58,437 bases of DNA from an uncultured Oscillospiraceae bacterium (GCA_947588955.1 CANPYX010000012.1:1-58437), one strand, 5' to 3'. Counted from the stretch's first letter, positions 31,551 to 41,373 are shown. Program-made: numbers and translations. Notes: generated by a model not told the origin, from the sequence alone.

Positions 31551-33811
31551 CACTCCACCTCTCCCGCAAGCCTCGCCCGCAGGCCGGAGTAGCGCCTCTG
31601 GCGGCGATCGTTGGCGACCATCGCCGAGAACACGTCGGGTCCTCCGACAATGACCAAAAGCTCCCGCGCCCTGGTGACGGCGGTGTACAGCACGCCCCTT
31701 GCCACCAGCCCCGGTGGGCACTTGGGAAGGGCGAGGATCACCGCCCGGTACTCGCTGCCCTGGGACTTGTGGACAGTGACGGCGTAGGCGAGCTCCAGGT
31801 CGGTAAGCTGGTCAAATGGGTAAGGCACCAGCTTGTCCTCAAAGCGGATATACGCCATCTGCGCGCCCTCGTCCATGTCTTCTATGTAGCCCACGTCGCC
31901 GTTGTATATCCCGGCTCCCGGCTCGCCGCGAACAGGCGTGGGCTCCCCGTCCTCGTCCGCGGCGGGAACGGCGGAGGCGCCCTTGACCCACATTATATCA
32001 TAATTGTTCCTCGTTTGCATCACCCTGTCGCCCACGCGGAAGGTGACGGAGCCGAGATTTTTTTCTTTTTTTTCCGGAGAGGCGGGGTTCAGCGCCTCCT
32101 GGACGGCGGCGTTCAGCTCCCTTGTCCCCCCGCCGTACTTGCGCGAGGGGGAGAGAACCTGTATTTCCGCGGGTTGAATCCCCATGTTTTGCGGCAGTCT
32201 TCGGGAGATGAGCTCCGTCACGGTCCCTGTTATGCTCTCCGGGTCCTGGCGCTTCAAAAAGAAGAAGTCGCCCCCGGCGTTTTTGAGCGCCGGCGTCTCG
32301 CCTCGGTTTATCATGTGGGCGTTTTTCACGATGGCGCTCTCCTTCGCCTGTCGGAAGATGTCCGTAAGGGCGATCACAGGCACCGTGCCGCTCCTTATAA
32401 CGTCCCCGAAAACGTTTCCGGGGCCCACGGAGGGCAGCTGGTCGGCGTCCCCCACCATCACCAGGCGCGCAGAGGGAGGCATGGCGTCCAGAAGCGCCGC
32501 CATGAGCTTTATGTCCACCATGCTTGTCTCGTCAAGTATCACAGCGCCGCAGTCCAGTGGGTCCGAGGCGCATTTTTCAAACTCCCTGCCGTTCTCCCCC
32601 GCCTCCGGCATACCGGCTCCCAGCAGGCGGTGGACGGTCTGCGCCTCCCTGCCGGTGAGCTCCGTCAGGCGCTTTGCCGCCCTGCCGGTGGGGGCGGTGA
32701 GGAGGGTGTCAAGCCCCATCTCGTCATAGAGGCTGATTATCCCCCGAACGGTGGTGGTCTTGCCGGTGCCGGGTCCGCCGGTGAGGACCATGACCCGCCC
32801 CCTTGCCGCCATCTCCAGCGCCGCTCGCTGCTTGTCGGCGAACCTTATCCCGCAGCGGTACTCCGCCCGCTCCATGAGCACGGGAAGTCCCGGCGTGTCG
32901 TCCACCGGCGTACGGCTCATCACGGCTATACGCCGGGCTGTCTCGTACTCCGCGTCAAACATATCACGCAGATACGCCGCGTCCACTCCGGCGACGCGCT
33001 GGACTATCAGCTCCCCGGTCTCGCTCAGCTCCTCCAGGGCACGCTCCACGGGCTCCGAATCTATCTCAAGGAGCTGCGCCGTCGCCGCCACAAGCTTGTC
33101 CCTGGGGAGAAAGACGTGCCCGTTGCCCTCGTTGTGGCGGAGCTCAAATATCGCTGCCGCCGCCGCCCTCTCACGGCAGTCCGGGGCAAAGCCCAGGCGT
33201 ACCGCCAGCCCGTCGGCGGCGAAGAAATCCATGCCGAAGGCGTGGTCGGCAAGTATGTATGGGTTTTCCGTAACCACCGCCTCCGCGCCGTCGCCGTATG
33301 CCCGGTAGAGCTTTGCCGCGGCGATGGGCTTGACGCCGTTGTCCACCAGAAACTCCATGAGCCTCCTAAGCCCCGTCTGACGGCGGAAGCGTTCGGATAT
33401 GTCCTCCGCCTTTTTTGAGGTTATCCCCCTGAGCTTCACCAGCTCCTCCGGGGAGTTTTCGATGACGTCAAGGCTCCTCGCCCCGAATTCGGAGACTATG
33501 AGCCGGGCAAGCTTTGCGCCGATGCCCTTTATCGCGCCGGAGGCAAGGTAGTCGTATATGGCGGAGCTCCCCTCCGGCAGGTACCTCTCGGCGTGCTCCG
33601 CCTTGAACTGCTGTCCAAAGGAGGGGTGGGAGGTCCAACTGCCGTAGAGACGCAGCTTCTCCCCCACCGTGACGCCCGGAAGGGCTCCCACGGCGGTGAA
33701 GCTCTCGTCCCCGTCGGGGCGCAGCCGAAGGACGGTGTAGCCGTTTTCCGGGTTTTGAAATATAACCGACTGCACCGTGCCCTCTGTGACTATGAGTTCA
33801 TTGTCTTCCAT
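31550..33811 (-). CDS. recD2: RecD2-type ATP-dependent 5'–3' DNA helicase
   Basis: A 753-residue SF1B helicase of the RecD2/YrrC class, which acts without RecBC in DNA repair. The N-terminal OB-like region (GTVQSVIFQNPENGYTVLRL) is followed by a helix-hairpin-helix segment (about 90–200). Walker A is LTGGPGTGKTTTVRG, Walker B VILDETSMVD, motif III MVGDADQLPSVGPGNV, and motif VI-like TVHKSQGSEY ... YTAVTRAREL. The length fits the family. The start at 33811 lies 14 bases inside the preceding small membrane-protein gene. It belongs to the radC–uvrB–...–comF run of repair genes. Confidence 0.95.
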   Translation of the reverse strand: MEDNELIVTEGTVQSVIFQNPENGYTVLRLRPDGDESFTAVGALPGVTVGEKLRLYGSWTSHPSFGQQFKAEHAERYLPEGSSAIYDYLASGAIKGIGAKLARLIVSEFGARSLDVIENSPEELVKLRGITSKKAEDISERFRRQTGLRRLMEFLVDNGVKPIAAAKLYRAYGDGAEAVVTENPYILADHAFGMDFFAADGLAVRLGFAPDCRERAAAAAIFELRHNEGNGHVFLPRDKLVAATAQLLEIDSEPVERALEELSETGELIVQRVAGVDAAYLRDMFDAEYETARRIAVMSRTPVDDTPGLPVLMERAEYRCGIRFADKQRAALEMAARGRVMVLTGGPGTGKTTTVRGIISLYDEMGLDTLLTAPTGRAAKRLTELTGREAQTVHRLLGAGMPEAGENGREFEKCASDPLDCGAVILDETSMVDIKLMAALLDAMPPSARLVMVGDADQLPSVGPGNVFGDVIRSGTVPVIALTDIFRQAKESAIVKNAHMINRGETPALKNAGGDFFFLKRQDPESITGTVTELISRRLPQNMGIQPAEIQVLSPSRKYGGGTRELNAAVQEALNPASPEKKEKNLGSVTFRVGDRVMQTRNNYDIMWVKGASAVPAADEDGEPTPVRGEPGAGIYNGDVGYIEDMDEGAQMAYIRFEDKLVPYPFDQLTDLELAYAVTVHKSQGSEYRAVILALPKCPPGLVARGVLYTAVTRARELLVIVGGPDVFSAMVANDRRQRRYSGLRARLAGEVE

Positions 33812-34109
33812 CTTCGTCTCCCGGCTCCTGTGTAAAATCCTTCATTATCTGCGCCCCGAAGCGGCAGGCAAGAAGCTCCGCTCGCCGGCGCGCCTCCGGG
33901 GTCAACCCGGCGTCGAGTATATACGTCCCGACGCCTCCGTCGCGCCTCAGCGCCGCCTCAAGCCCCTCCGCCTTACCGGTACACCGGAGCACAGTCAACC
34001 GCTCCACGTCCGGTTCTGGAAAGCTCTTGGGCAGCAACGCCCGCACAAGCATTATAACGCCTATCACCGCCGCCGCGATAGCGACGCCCAGCAAGGTCTC
34101 AACTATCAT
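33798..34109 (-). CDS. small membrane-anchored hypothetical protein
   Basis: A 103-residue protein. The ATG at 34109 follows AGGGGG by 7 bases; the in-frame ATG at 34139 is less likely. One N-terminal membrane helix (MIVETLLGVAIAAAVIGVIM, residues 1–25) leads to a cytosolic or extracytosolic domain with a strand/helix pattern (RLTVLRCTGKAEGLEAALRR ... GTYILDAGLTPEARRRAELL). It overlaps recD2 by 14 bases and follows uvrB by 44, so it is co-transcribed with repair genes. I do not recognise a family. Confidence 0.75.
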   Translation of the reverse strand: MIVETLLGVAIAAAVIGVIMLVRALLPKSFPEPDVERLTVLRCTGKAEGLEAALRRDGGVGTYILDAGLTPEARRRAELLACRFGAQIMKDFTQEPGDEDGRQ

Positions 34110-34153
34110 TTCCGCACCCCCTGCGACAGGATATGCCACGGGGATGGATTTTG

Positions 34154-36121
34154 CTATTTTTGCCCTCTCAGCTTGATTATCCTGTCACGCAGAAGGGCGG
34201 CGTACTCGAATTCCAGCATTTGGCTCGCCTTACGCATCTCCTTTTCAAGCTTGGCGATGGCCTCCTCGCGTTCGCGTTTGGTGAGGTATTTGCCGTCCTC
34301 GTCCACCTTCCCGCGGGAGGGCTTCTCCTCCTCGTGCTCCAGGACGGAGCGAATGTCCTTGACGATTGTTTTCGGGACGATGCCGTTTGCCTTGTTGAAG
34401 GCGTCCTGCTTTGCCCTTCTCCGCTCGGTCTCATCCATAGCCGCCCGCATGGAGGGCGTCACGGTGTCGGCGTAGAGAATAACAAGCCCCCCCGCGTTCC
34501 TCGCCGCCCTGCCTATAGTCTGTATAAGGCTGGTCTCGGAGCGCAGAAAGCCCTCCTTGTCCGCGTCGAGTATCGCCACAAGGCTGACTTCGGGGAGGTC
34601 CAGCCCCTCACGCAGAAGATTTATGCCCACCAGCACGTCAAAGGTGCCCAGGCGCAGGTCGCGTATTATCTCCATTCGCTCTATGGCGTCGATGTCGTGG
34701 TGCATATAGCGCACCTTTATGCCCGCCTTGCCGAGATACGCGGTGAGGTCCTCCGCCATGCGCTTTGTGAGGGTGGTGACCAGCACGCGCTCCTTTTTTT
34801 CGGAGCGCCTGTTTATCTCGCCGATGAGGTCGTCTATCTGCCCCTCCACAGGGCGGACCTCCACGCGCGGGTCGAGAAGTCCCGTGGGTCTTATTATCTG
34901 CTCGGCTATCTGCCCCGCCCGCTCACGCTCATACTCGGCGGGGGTGGCGGAGACGTAGATCGCCTGGTTTATTCGCTCGTTGAATTCGTCAAATTTCAAT
35001 GGCCTGTTGTCAAAAGCGGAGGGCAGGCGGAAACCGTACTCCACCAGCGACTCCTTCCTCGCCCTATCGCCACGGTACATCGCCCGCACCTGGGGAAGCG
35101 TCACGTGGGACTCGTCCACAAACAGTATGAAGTCCTTAGGGAAGTAGTCCAGCAGCGTCATGGGTGCGCTTCCGGGCGCCCTGCCGGATATTATTCGGGA
35201 GTAGTTTTCAATGCCGGAGCAGTATCCCAACTCCTGGAGCATCTCCACGTCGTACATGGTGCGCTGGTATATCCTCTGGGCCTCTATGAGCTTGTCCCGG
35301 TCCTTGAACCACTTGACACGCTCGTCCATCTCACGGAGTATTTCCTGGATCGCCCTGTCCATCTTGTCCCTGGGCGTCACATAGTGGGTCGCCGGCCAGA
35401 TGGGGATGTTGTTGAGCCTACGCACCACGGCGCCGGTGACGGTGTTTATCTCGCTTATCCTGTCTATCTCGTCGCCGAAGAACTCTATTCTCAGCGCCGT
35501 GTCCTTCCAGTAGGCGGGCCAGACCTCCACCGTGTCCCCACGGACCCGGAACATGTTTCGCTCCCAGGCAAGGTCGTTGCGCTCGTAGCGGATGTCGGCG
35601 AATTTTTTCAAAAGGTCCGGTATCTTTATCTCCATGCCCACCCGCAGAGACACCATCATCGCCTCAAAATCGTCGGGCTCGCCCAGGCCGTATATGCAGG
35701 AGACGGAGGAGACAACCACCACGTCCCTTCGCTCCAAAAGCGACGCCGTGGCGGAGAGGCGAAGGCGGTCGATCTCGTCGTTTACCGAGGAGTCCTTTTC
35801 GATGTACGTATCTGTGTGGGCGATGTACGCCTCCGGCTGGTAATAGTCGTAGTAGGACACAAAATACTCCACGGCGTTTTCAGGGAAAAATTCCTTCAGC
35901 TCCGCGTAGAGCTGCGCCGCCAGGGTCTTGTTGTGGGCAAGCACCAGGGTGGGCCTGCCCATGCGCTCTATGACGTTTGCCATGGTGAAGGTCTTGCCGG
36001 AGCCGGTTACGCCAAGTAGCACCTGCTCGTCAAGCCCCAGCTCAAGACCGCGGCAGAGGGTGTCGATGGCCTCGGGCTGGTCGCCCATGGGCTTATATGG
36101 GGCATGAAGCTTAAATTCCAT
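34154..36121 (-). CDS. uvrB: UvrABC excinuclease subunit B
   Basis: A 655-residue damage-verifying helicase of nucleotide excision repair; it pairs with UvrA and UvrC, neither encoded here. Walker A is [14 protein letters not shown] (about 38–47), the beta-hairpin includes [14 protein letters not shown], Walker B is [12 protein letters not shown], and later motifs are [21 protein letters not shown] and [12 protein letters not shown]. The C-terminal UVR motif (about 620–655, [19 protein letters not shown]) contacts UvrC. It starts 12 bases after radC with GAGGACC upstream. No canonical LexA operator is visible nearby. Confidence 0.97.
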   Translation of the reverse strand: MEFKLHAPYKPMGDQPEAIDTLCRGLELGLDEQVLLGVTGSGKTFTMANVIERMGRPTLVLAHNKTLAAQLYAELKEFFPENAVEYFVSYYDYYQPEAYIAHTDTYIEKDSSVNDEIDRLRLSATASLLERRDVVVVSSVSCIYGLGEPDDFEAMMVSLRVGMEIKIPDLLKKFADIRYERNDLAWERNMFRVRGDTVEVWPAYWKDTALRIEFFGDEIDRISEINTVTGAVVRRLNNIPIWPATHYVTPRDKMDRAIQEILREMDERVKWFKDRDKLIEAQRIYQRTMYDVEMLQELGYCSGIENYSRIISGRAPGSAPMTLLDYFPKDFILFVDESHVTLPQVRAMYRGDRARKESLVEYGFRLPSAFDNRPLKFDEFNERINQAIYVSATPAEYERERAGQIAEQIIRPTGLLDPRVEVRPVEGQIDDLIGEINRRSEKKERVLVTTLTKRMAEDLTAYLGKAGIKVRYMHHDIDAIERMEIIRDLRLGTFDVLVGINLLREGLDLPEVSLVAILDADKEGFLRSETSLIQTIGRAARNAGGLVILYADTVTPSMRAAMDETERRRAKQDAFNKANGIVPKTIVKDIRSVLEHEEEKPSRGKVDEDGKYLTKREREEAIAKLEKEMRKASQMLEFEYAALLRDRIIKLRGQK

Positions 36122-36133
36122 ATCGGGTCCTCG

Positions 36134-36820
36134 TCAGCAAAGTATTCCGTTCTCCCGAAGAGACACAAAGTCATCCCCGGAGACTATCAGGTGGTCAAGA
36201 AGCGTTATTCCGGCGTCCTTGAGGGCGTCGCGGAGGAAAAACGTTGCCCGCTCGTCGGCGGCGGAGGGGAGGGCTATGCCGCTGGGGTGGTTGTGGGCGG
36301 CGACAACGTAGGCGGGGCACATCGCCTCGGCTATGCGCACCGTCTCCTCCAAATCCACCCGCACCGCCTCCTCGCCGCCCAGGGCGACAAGCCGGAGCCC
36401 GGTGAAGCGGTAGTCCCCGTCCAGACCCAAAAGGTACACCGCCTCCTCCCGGCGGGAGAGAAAGTATGGTATCAAAAACGCCCCCGCCTCCTGAGGTCCG
36501 GAGAGTCGCGGCCTTTCGGGAGGTCTCTGCTCCGCTCCGTCTTCGGTGGCGTCCAGAAGCCCCTCACGCGCCATTGAGAGCATTTCAGCGGTCCTCTCGC
36601 CCACGCCACGCTCCTCCATGAGCTGCTCCTTTTCGGCGGTGAGCACGCCCTCCAGGGAGCCGAAGCGCCCGATGAGGCGCTGCGCCAGCGGGTACACGTC
36701 CCCTCTCGGTATCGCCCGAAAGAGCAGAAGCTCCAGGAGCCTTGCCTCCTCCCAGCCCTCGCCGCCGGTTTTACGGTACAGCTCGCGCTGTCTTTTTCTG
36801 TGTCCGCTATGCTCTGCCAT
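36134..36820 (-). CDS. radC: RadC-family JAB domain protein
   Basis: A 228-residue RadC/YeeS-type protein. The N-terminal helix-hairpin-helix unit is RFGSLEGVLTAEKEQLMEER followed by GVGERTAEML (about 48–80). The C-terminal JAB/MPN domain has the metal motif HNHPSG with the distal acidic residue in SAADERAT (about 170–190). It was once thought to be a repair protein, but genetic support is weak and the true activity is unknown. It is first in the radC–uvrB–recD2–comF run. A 19-base palindrome lies directly upstream of its AGGAGG ribosome site, and DnaA-box-like sites lie 210–320 bases upstream. Confidence 0.92.
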   Translation of the reverse strand: MAEHSGHRKRQRELYRKTGGEGWEEARLLELLLFRAIPRGDVYPLAQRLIGRFGSLEGVLTAEKEQLMEERGVGERTAEMLSMAREGLLDATEDGAEQRPPERPRLSGPQEAGAFLIPYFLSRREEAVYLLGLDGDYRFTGLRLVALGGEEAVRVDLEETVRIAEAMCPAYVVAAHNHPSGIALPSAADERATFFLRDALKDAGITLLDHLIVSGDDFVSLRENGILC

Positions 36821-36831
36821 TTTTCCTCCTG

Positions 36832-36850
36832 TGAATACAAATTGTATTCA
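36832..36850. promoter_or_regulatory. 19-base palindromic operator candidate before radC
   Basis: TGAATACAA-A-TTGTATTCA is a perfect 9+1+9 palindrome located 12 bases before the radC ATG, next to its ribosome site. It includes a minus-strand TACAAT −10-like box. It does not match the Firmicutes LexA box (CGAAC-N4-GTTCG). The regulator is unknown. Confidence 0.55.
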
Positions 36851-37032
36851 TGGTCCGGCGGGGGTAATATCCTGCAATTTCCTTCCTTTAAAGCCTGACA
36901 GCTTGTCCCCCGGTTTGTTCGGTTTTTGGGGCTTACGGACCTGTTCGGGTGACTTTTCACGGGGGCGCCCACTTTGAAAAACCGCCCCGTTCGGTTGACG
37001 TAAGTGACTTTGGAATGGAGCTCTACATAAAG

Positions 37033-37142
37033 TTATTCACATTCTCCACAGGGTTTTCCACAGGCAAAATCCCGCTTTGCCCTAAGAAAAGCACGTTTTT
37101 TACCATTAATTCCCTAATCTCAGGATAAAACTTTGTGGAAAA
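37033..37142. promoter_or_regulatory. cluster of four DnaA-box-like sites
   Basis: TTATTCACA (37033–37041), TTCTCCACA (37042–37050) and TTTTCCACA (37054–37062) stand in tandem on plus. TTTTCCACA recurs on minus at 37134–37142, across a locally AT-rich stretch. Each differs from TTATCCACA by one or two bases. They lie in the 406-base gap between radC and tsaD, and no dnaA or dnaN is nearby. The rest of the gap carries three GTTCGG copies (near 36918, 36943 and 36990) and no gene. Confidence 0.6.
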
Positions 37143-37226
37143 ACCTTTTTGTTCCCTGATTGACATAAAGCGGCTTTTTCTGTCCCGTCCCGCCACGTCG
37201 CGGGAAATTTGAAGGGTTTTCGTTCA

Positions 37227-38243
37227 TCAAAAAACGACCCTGTCGATGTCCATAGTGGCGTAGGCGTTGAGCTCCGACCCGGCCCGCACGCCGGAAAGGT
37301 ACTCGTAATAGCCCTGGCAGGCTATCATAGCGGCGTTATCACCGCACAGCTTCAGCGGCGGCACGAAAAGCCGCTTGTGCTCACGGCGGCAGGCGTCCTC
37401 AAAGTCGGCGCGTATGCGCTTGTTGGCGGCGACCCCGCCGGCGACGACGACGGTGCCGTAACCCAGGTCACGGGCGGCGTCCATGGTCCTCGGCACCAGC
37501 GTCTCGCTCACCGCCCGCTGGAAGGAGGCGGCAAGTCCGGCCCTGTCCAGCTCCTCGCCCTTTTGCAGGGCGTTGTGGACGGTGTTTACCACGGCGGTCT
37601 TGAGACCGGAGAAGGACATGTCGTAGGGGTGACCCTCTATGCGGGCGTGAGGGAGCTTAAAGGCGGCATCGTCCCCGCACTCCGCCAGGTTCTGGAGGGG
37701 GAGCCCGCCGGGGTAGGGGAGTCCCAGCACCCGCGCCGCCTTGTCGAAGCACTCTCCCGCCGCGTCGTCGTGGGTGGAGCCTATTATGGACATATCCGTG
37801 TACCCCCGCACGTCCACTATCGCGGTGTTGCCGCCGGATATGGCAAGGCAGAGGAAGGGCGGCTCAAGCTCCTGGAACGCCAGGTAGTTGGCGGCGATGT
37901 GCCCCCGGACGTGGTGGACGGGGATCAGCGGCACGCCCAGCGCCAGCGCCGCGCCCTTGGCGAAATTGACGCCCACAAGAAGCGCCCCTATAAGCCCCGG
38001 CGCCGCTGTCACGGCTATGGCGTCTATCCCCGATTTGTCAAGCCCCGCCCTTTTTACCGCCTCGTCGGCAAGGCGGGAGATGACGGTTATGTGGTTCCGG
38101 GAGGCTATCTCCGGCACCACGCCGCCGTAGATGGCGTGCATATCCGCCTGGGAAAATATCTCGTTTGAGAGCACCGTCCTGCCGTCGCGGACGACGCTTG
38201 CCGCCGTCTCGTCGCAGGAGGATTCGATTCCGAGTATGTTCAT
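37227..38243 (-). CDS. tsaD: tRNA threonylcarbamoyladenosine (t6A37) transferase
   Basis: A 338-residue ASKHA-fold metalloenzyme that, with TsaB and TsaE, transfers the threonylcarbamoyl group to A37 of ANN-decoding tRNAs. The N-terminal GIESSCDETAASVV is canonical, and the metal site includes HHVRGHIAAN (about 110–120). LCLAISGGNTAIVDV and GVAANKRIRADFEDAC are also canonical, and D near the C-terminus in KLCGDNAAMIA completes the site. It starts 1 base after rimI. tsaB and tsaE are not next to it, although tsaB–rimI–tsaD is the common order. Confidence 0.96.
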   Translation of the reverse strand: MNILGIESSCDETAASVVRDGRTVLSNEIFSQADMHAIYGGVVPEIASRNHITVISRLADEAVKRAGLDKSGIDAIAVTAAPGLIGALLVGVNFAKGAALALGVPLIPVHHVRGHIAANYLAFQELEPPFLCLAISGGNTAIVDVRGYTDMSIIGSTHDDAAGECFDKAARVLGLPYPGGLPLQNLAECGDDAAFKLPHARIEGHPYDMSFSGLKTAVVNTVHNALQKGEELDRAGLAASFQRAVSETLVPRTMDAARDLGYGTVVVAGGVAANKRIRADFEDACRREHKRLFVPPLKLCGDNAAMIACQGYYEYLSGVRAGSELNAYATMDIDRVVF

Positions 38244-38244
38244 G

Positions 38245-38685
38245 TCACTTCTCCAATAATTTGTCCATCAGCACCGCGTCCTCGGGCGGGCTCTGGTAGT
38301 ACCCGCGCCTGACGCCGCAGACCGAAAATCCGGCGGAGGCGTAAAGCGCCCTTGCCGCGGCGTTGGAGCGGCGCACCTCCAGGAACATTCGTTCAGCGCC
38401 CATTTTCCCGGCGCGGCGCAGTACCTCGCCCAGCAGCGCCTTGCCCGCGCCCATACCCCGGGCCACGGGGTCCACGGCGATGTTATATAGCTCCGCGTCC
38501 TCGTAGGAGACATGGAACACGGCAAAGCCCAGCACCTCAGGCCCCTCCAGGCACACCAGCAGCTCCCCGCCGGGGGCGTCCAGGTAGTCCTCAAGCCCCT
38601 CGCGGGACCAGGGGTCGGTGAAGCTCGCCCGCTCTATGGCGAGAATGGCGTCCATGTGCTCCGCCCGCGCCCTCTCTATCCTCAT
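38245..38685 (-). CDS. rimI: RimI-like N-alpha-acetyltransferase (GNAT)
   Basis: A 146-residue GNAT enzyme of the RimI type, which acetylates the N-terminus of ribosomal protein S18 in model bacteria. Features are AILAIERASFTDPWSREGLE (residues 14–33), the acetyl-CoA loop VARGMGAGKALL (about 78–90), FLEVRRSNAAARALYASAGF (about 102–121) and GVRRGYY. It overlaps polA by 4 bases (ATGA) and precedes tsaD by 1 base, so it is translationally coupled to both. The tsaD neighbour strongly supports RimI over other GNATs. Confidence 0.92.
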   Translation of the reverse strand: MRIERARAEHMDAILAIERASFTDPWSREGLEDYLDAPGGELLVCLEGPEVLGFAVFHVSYEDAELYNIAVDPVARGMGAGKALLGEVLRRAGKMGAERMFLEVRRSNAAARALYASAGFSVCGVRRGYYQSPPEDAVLMDKLLEK

Positions 38686-41339
38686 TTTGCCTCCAGCCAG
38701 TTTTTGCCAATATTCGCCTCCACGGTGAGGGGCACGGAGAGCGTCGCCGCGCCCTCCATCTCACGTATGAGGAGCTCCCGCACCGCCTGGGCGTCAGCCT
38801 CGGCGCACTCGACGATGAGCTCGTCGTGGACCTGCAGCAGCAGGGCGGCGTCAAGACCGGAGGCCCTCAGCGCCCTGTCCACGTTTACCATGGCTATCTT
38901 CACGATGTCCGCCGCTGTGCCCTGTATCGGCATATTGCGCGCCACGCGCTCGCCGAAGGAGCGAAGGTTGAAGTTGGACGCCCTCAGCTCCGGCATCGGG
39001 CGTATGCGCCCGTAGAGCGTGCGCACAACGCCCGTCTCCTTCGCCTCCCTGACCACCCGTTCCATGTAGTCGGACACGCCCTTATAGGTGGCCATGTAGG
39101 TGCTTATATAGTCCTTTGCCTCGGCCACGGAGACGCCTATGTCCTCGGAGAGGGAGAAGGCGGATATGCCGTAGACGATGCCGAAATTCACCGCCTTGGC
39201 GTGGCTCCTCTGCTCATGGGTCACCTGCTCCGGGGATATACCCAGGACTTGAGCGGCGGTGGAGCGGTGTATATCCTGCCCCAAGAGGAAGGCGTTTTTC
39301 ATGTTCTCGTCCCCTGATATGTGGGCGAGGATACGAAGCTCGATCTGGCTGTAATCCGCGTCCACCAGCACCCGTCCCGCGGGTGCCACGAACATCCGGC
39401 GGATCTCCCCGCCCAGCTCCCGCCGGACAGGTATGTTTTGCAGGTTTGGCTCGGTGGAGGACAGGCGCCCCGTGGCGGTGACGGTCATCTGGAAGCTTGT
39501 GCGCACTCGCCCGTCGGGGTCTATCACCTTGTAAAGTCCCTCCACGTAGGTGGACTTGAGCTTTGAGAGCTCCCGGTACTCCAGCACTTTACCCACGATG
39601 GGGTGGCGGTGTCTAAGCTTTTCCATCACGTCGGCGTTGGTGGAGTATCCCCGGTTGTTTTTCTTCCAAGCGGGAAGTCCCAGCCTTTCAAAAAGCACCT
39701 CCCCCAGTTGCTTGGGGGAATTTATGTTGAATTTCACCCCGGCAAGGGCGTGTATTTCCTCCGTCAGGGCGTTGAGGCTGTCGGTGAGGTTGTTCCCAAA
39801 GGTCAAAAGCGCCTGCTCGTCCACCAGCATACCCTCCCGCTCCATTCGGGCAAGCACCGGGCAAAGGGGAAGCTCCACATTTTCAAAAAGCTCCGTCAGA
39901 CCCTTCTCTCGGAGCTTTGGCGTCAGCCTCTCCCGCAGCGCCGCGACCCCCGCCGCCTCGGAAAGGAGTCTTGATACCAGCTTCGTTCCGTCGTCAAGTA
40001 GGGAGAACTGCCCGTCCTCCTCCGCGCCGTCCATTATTGTGAAGCCGCAGTATTTTTGACACAGCGCCCCCAGCTCATACCGGCTTGCCGTGGGGTCCAG
40101 GAGATACGCGGCAAGCGCCGAGTCGAAGACCCAGCCCTCCGGCTCAAGCCCCATGTCCATCAAGGCGCGGATGGTGTCCTTTATGTCGTGCCCCAGCTTT
40201 TTTACCTCCGGCGCGCAAAGGACCTCCAGGGCGCTTCTCCAGGTGGGCCAGCTTTCCCGCAGAATGTAGCCTGTGAACGCTTCCTCGCTGTCAACGTCCG
40301 CGCAGCAGATGTCCATGCCCTGGGAAAAGCGCAAGGATACGGGGTATTTTTTTACAACCTCGGAAAACTCCGCCAGCGCCGCTTCATCCGAAACCTCCAC
40401 GGTGACGCACTCCGCCTCTATCATCGGCTCCGACTTTTCGTCGGGTTCCGGAGGGGTGAGTCTATACGCCTCAATGAGCTTGCGGAACTCAAGGCGGGTG
40501 AAAAGCTCATAGAGCCTGTCGTTGTCCACGGGTCTCACCAGGTTCTCCTCCGGAGAAAACTCCAGCGGCGCCTCGCACCTGATGGTGGCAAGGTCCTTTG
40601 ACAGCGCCGCCATTTCCCGCCCCTCGGTAAGCTTGGCGATAAGTGACGGCTTTGCCGGCACGTCCGGCGCTTGGAAAATGTCAGGAAGCTTTTCATATAT
40701 GGCGTCTACGCTCCCGTAGAGCTGTATTAGCCCCATGGCGGTCTTTTCCCCCACGCCCCGCACGCCGGGTATGTTGTCGGAGGAGTCGCCCATGAGCGCC
40801 TTTAAGTCTATCATGTGGATTGGTTCAAAGCCGTAGTCGGCGCGGAACACCTCCGGCGTCACACGTTTGGTGCTCGTATTGCCCATGCGTGTGGTTATTA
40901 GGTCCACGGTGGTGGCGTCGCTAACAAGCTGGAGGCTGTCCCTGTCGCCGGTGCACACAACGCACTCCCACCCCGCCGAGGCGCATTTTTTCGCGATGGT
41001 CCCAAGAAGGTCGTCCGCCTCCCAGCCCTCCAGTTCGTAGCGGCGGATGTTCATGGCGTCCAGCGTCTCCTTCAATATCGGCATCTGGACGGCAAGCTCA
41101 TCGGGCATCTTGTGGCGGGTCGCCTTGTAGCCATCGTACTGCCTGTGCCGGAAGGTGGGTGCGGGCAGGTCAAAGGTGACGCACAGCGCGTCGGGCCCCT
41201 CCTCCGAGATTATCCGGCGGAGGATATTTATAAACCCGAAAACGGCGTTTGTCGGCGTCCCGTCCGCCGTATTCAGCGGCCTCACCCCAAAAAACGCCCT
41301 GTTAACTATGCTGTTCCCATCCAGAACCACAAGCTTCAT
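38682..41339 (-). CDS. polA: DNA polymerase I
   Basis: An 885-residue family A polymerase for repair and Okazaki-fragment processing. The 5'-nuclease domain (about 1–290) begins MKLVVLDGNSIVNRAFFG and includes WEADDLLGTIA and GDSSDNIPGVRGVGEKTA. The polymerase domain has RVLVDADYSQIELRILAHIS, QRSHAKAVNFGIVYGISAFS and LLLQVHDELIVE. The 3'–5' exonuclease domain between them is degenerate: the DTE metal motif is missing (MDICCADVDSEE stands there), so proofreading is probably lost, as in Bacillus and Thermus enzymes. It is first in polA–rimI–tsaD. Confidence 0.97.
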   Translation of the reverse strand: MKLVVLDGNSIVNRAFFGVRPLNTADGTPTNAVFGFINILRRIISEEGPDALCVTFDLPAPTFRHRQYDGYKATRHKMPDELAVQMPILKETLDAMNIRRYELEGWEADDLLGTIAKKCASAGWECVVCTGDRDSLQLVSDATTVDLITTRMGNTSTKRVTPEVFRADYGFEPIHMIDLKALMGDSSDNIPGVRGVGEKTAMGLIQLYGSVDAIYEKLPDIFQAPDVPAKPSLIAKLTEGREMAALSKDLATIRCEAPLEFSPEENLVRPVDNDRLYELFTRLEFRKLIEAYRLTPPEPDEKSEPMIEAECVTVEVSDEAALAEFSEVVKKYPVSLRFSQGMDICCADVDSEEAFTGYILRESWPTWRSALEVLCAPEVKKLGHDIKDTIRALMDMGLEPEGWVFDSALAAYLLDPTASRYELGALCQKYCGFTIMDGAEEDGQFSLLDDGTKLVSRLLSEAAGVAALRERLTPKLREKGLTELFENVELPLCPVLARMEREGMLVDEQALLTFGNNLTDSLNALTEEIHALAGVKFNINSPKQLGEVLFERLGLPAWKKNNRGYSTNADVMEKLRHRHPIVGKVLEYRELSKLKSTYVEGLYKVIDPDGRVRTSFQMTVTATGRLSSTEPNLQNIPVRRELGGEIRRMFVAPAGRVLVDADYSQIELRILAHISGDENMKNAFLLGQDIHRSTAAQVLGISPEQVTHEQRSHAKAVNFGIVYGISAFSLSEDIGVSVAEAKDYISTYMATYKGVSDYMERVVREAKETGVVRTLYGRIRPMPELRASNFNLRSFGERVARNMPIQGTAADIVKIAMVNVDRALRASGLDAALLLQVHDELIVECAEADAQAVRELLIREMEGAATLSVPLTVEANIGKNWLEAK

Positions 41340-41373
41340 AATTTCACCCCTAAACTTATGCCTTAACCTTTTT

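Noticed and set aside
36900-36995. LexA operators from three GTTCGG copies upstream of radC
   Set aside because: Each is only a half-site. No CGAAC-N4-GTTCG pairing is found, so an SOS call is not supported.
36821-37226. Chromosomal replication origin
   Set aside because: DnaA-like boxes are present, but dnaA, dnaN, rpmH or other origin neighbours are absent, so I report only a box cluster.
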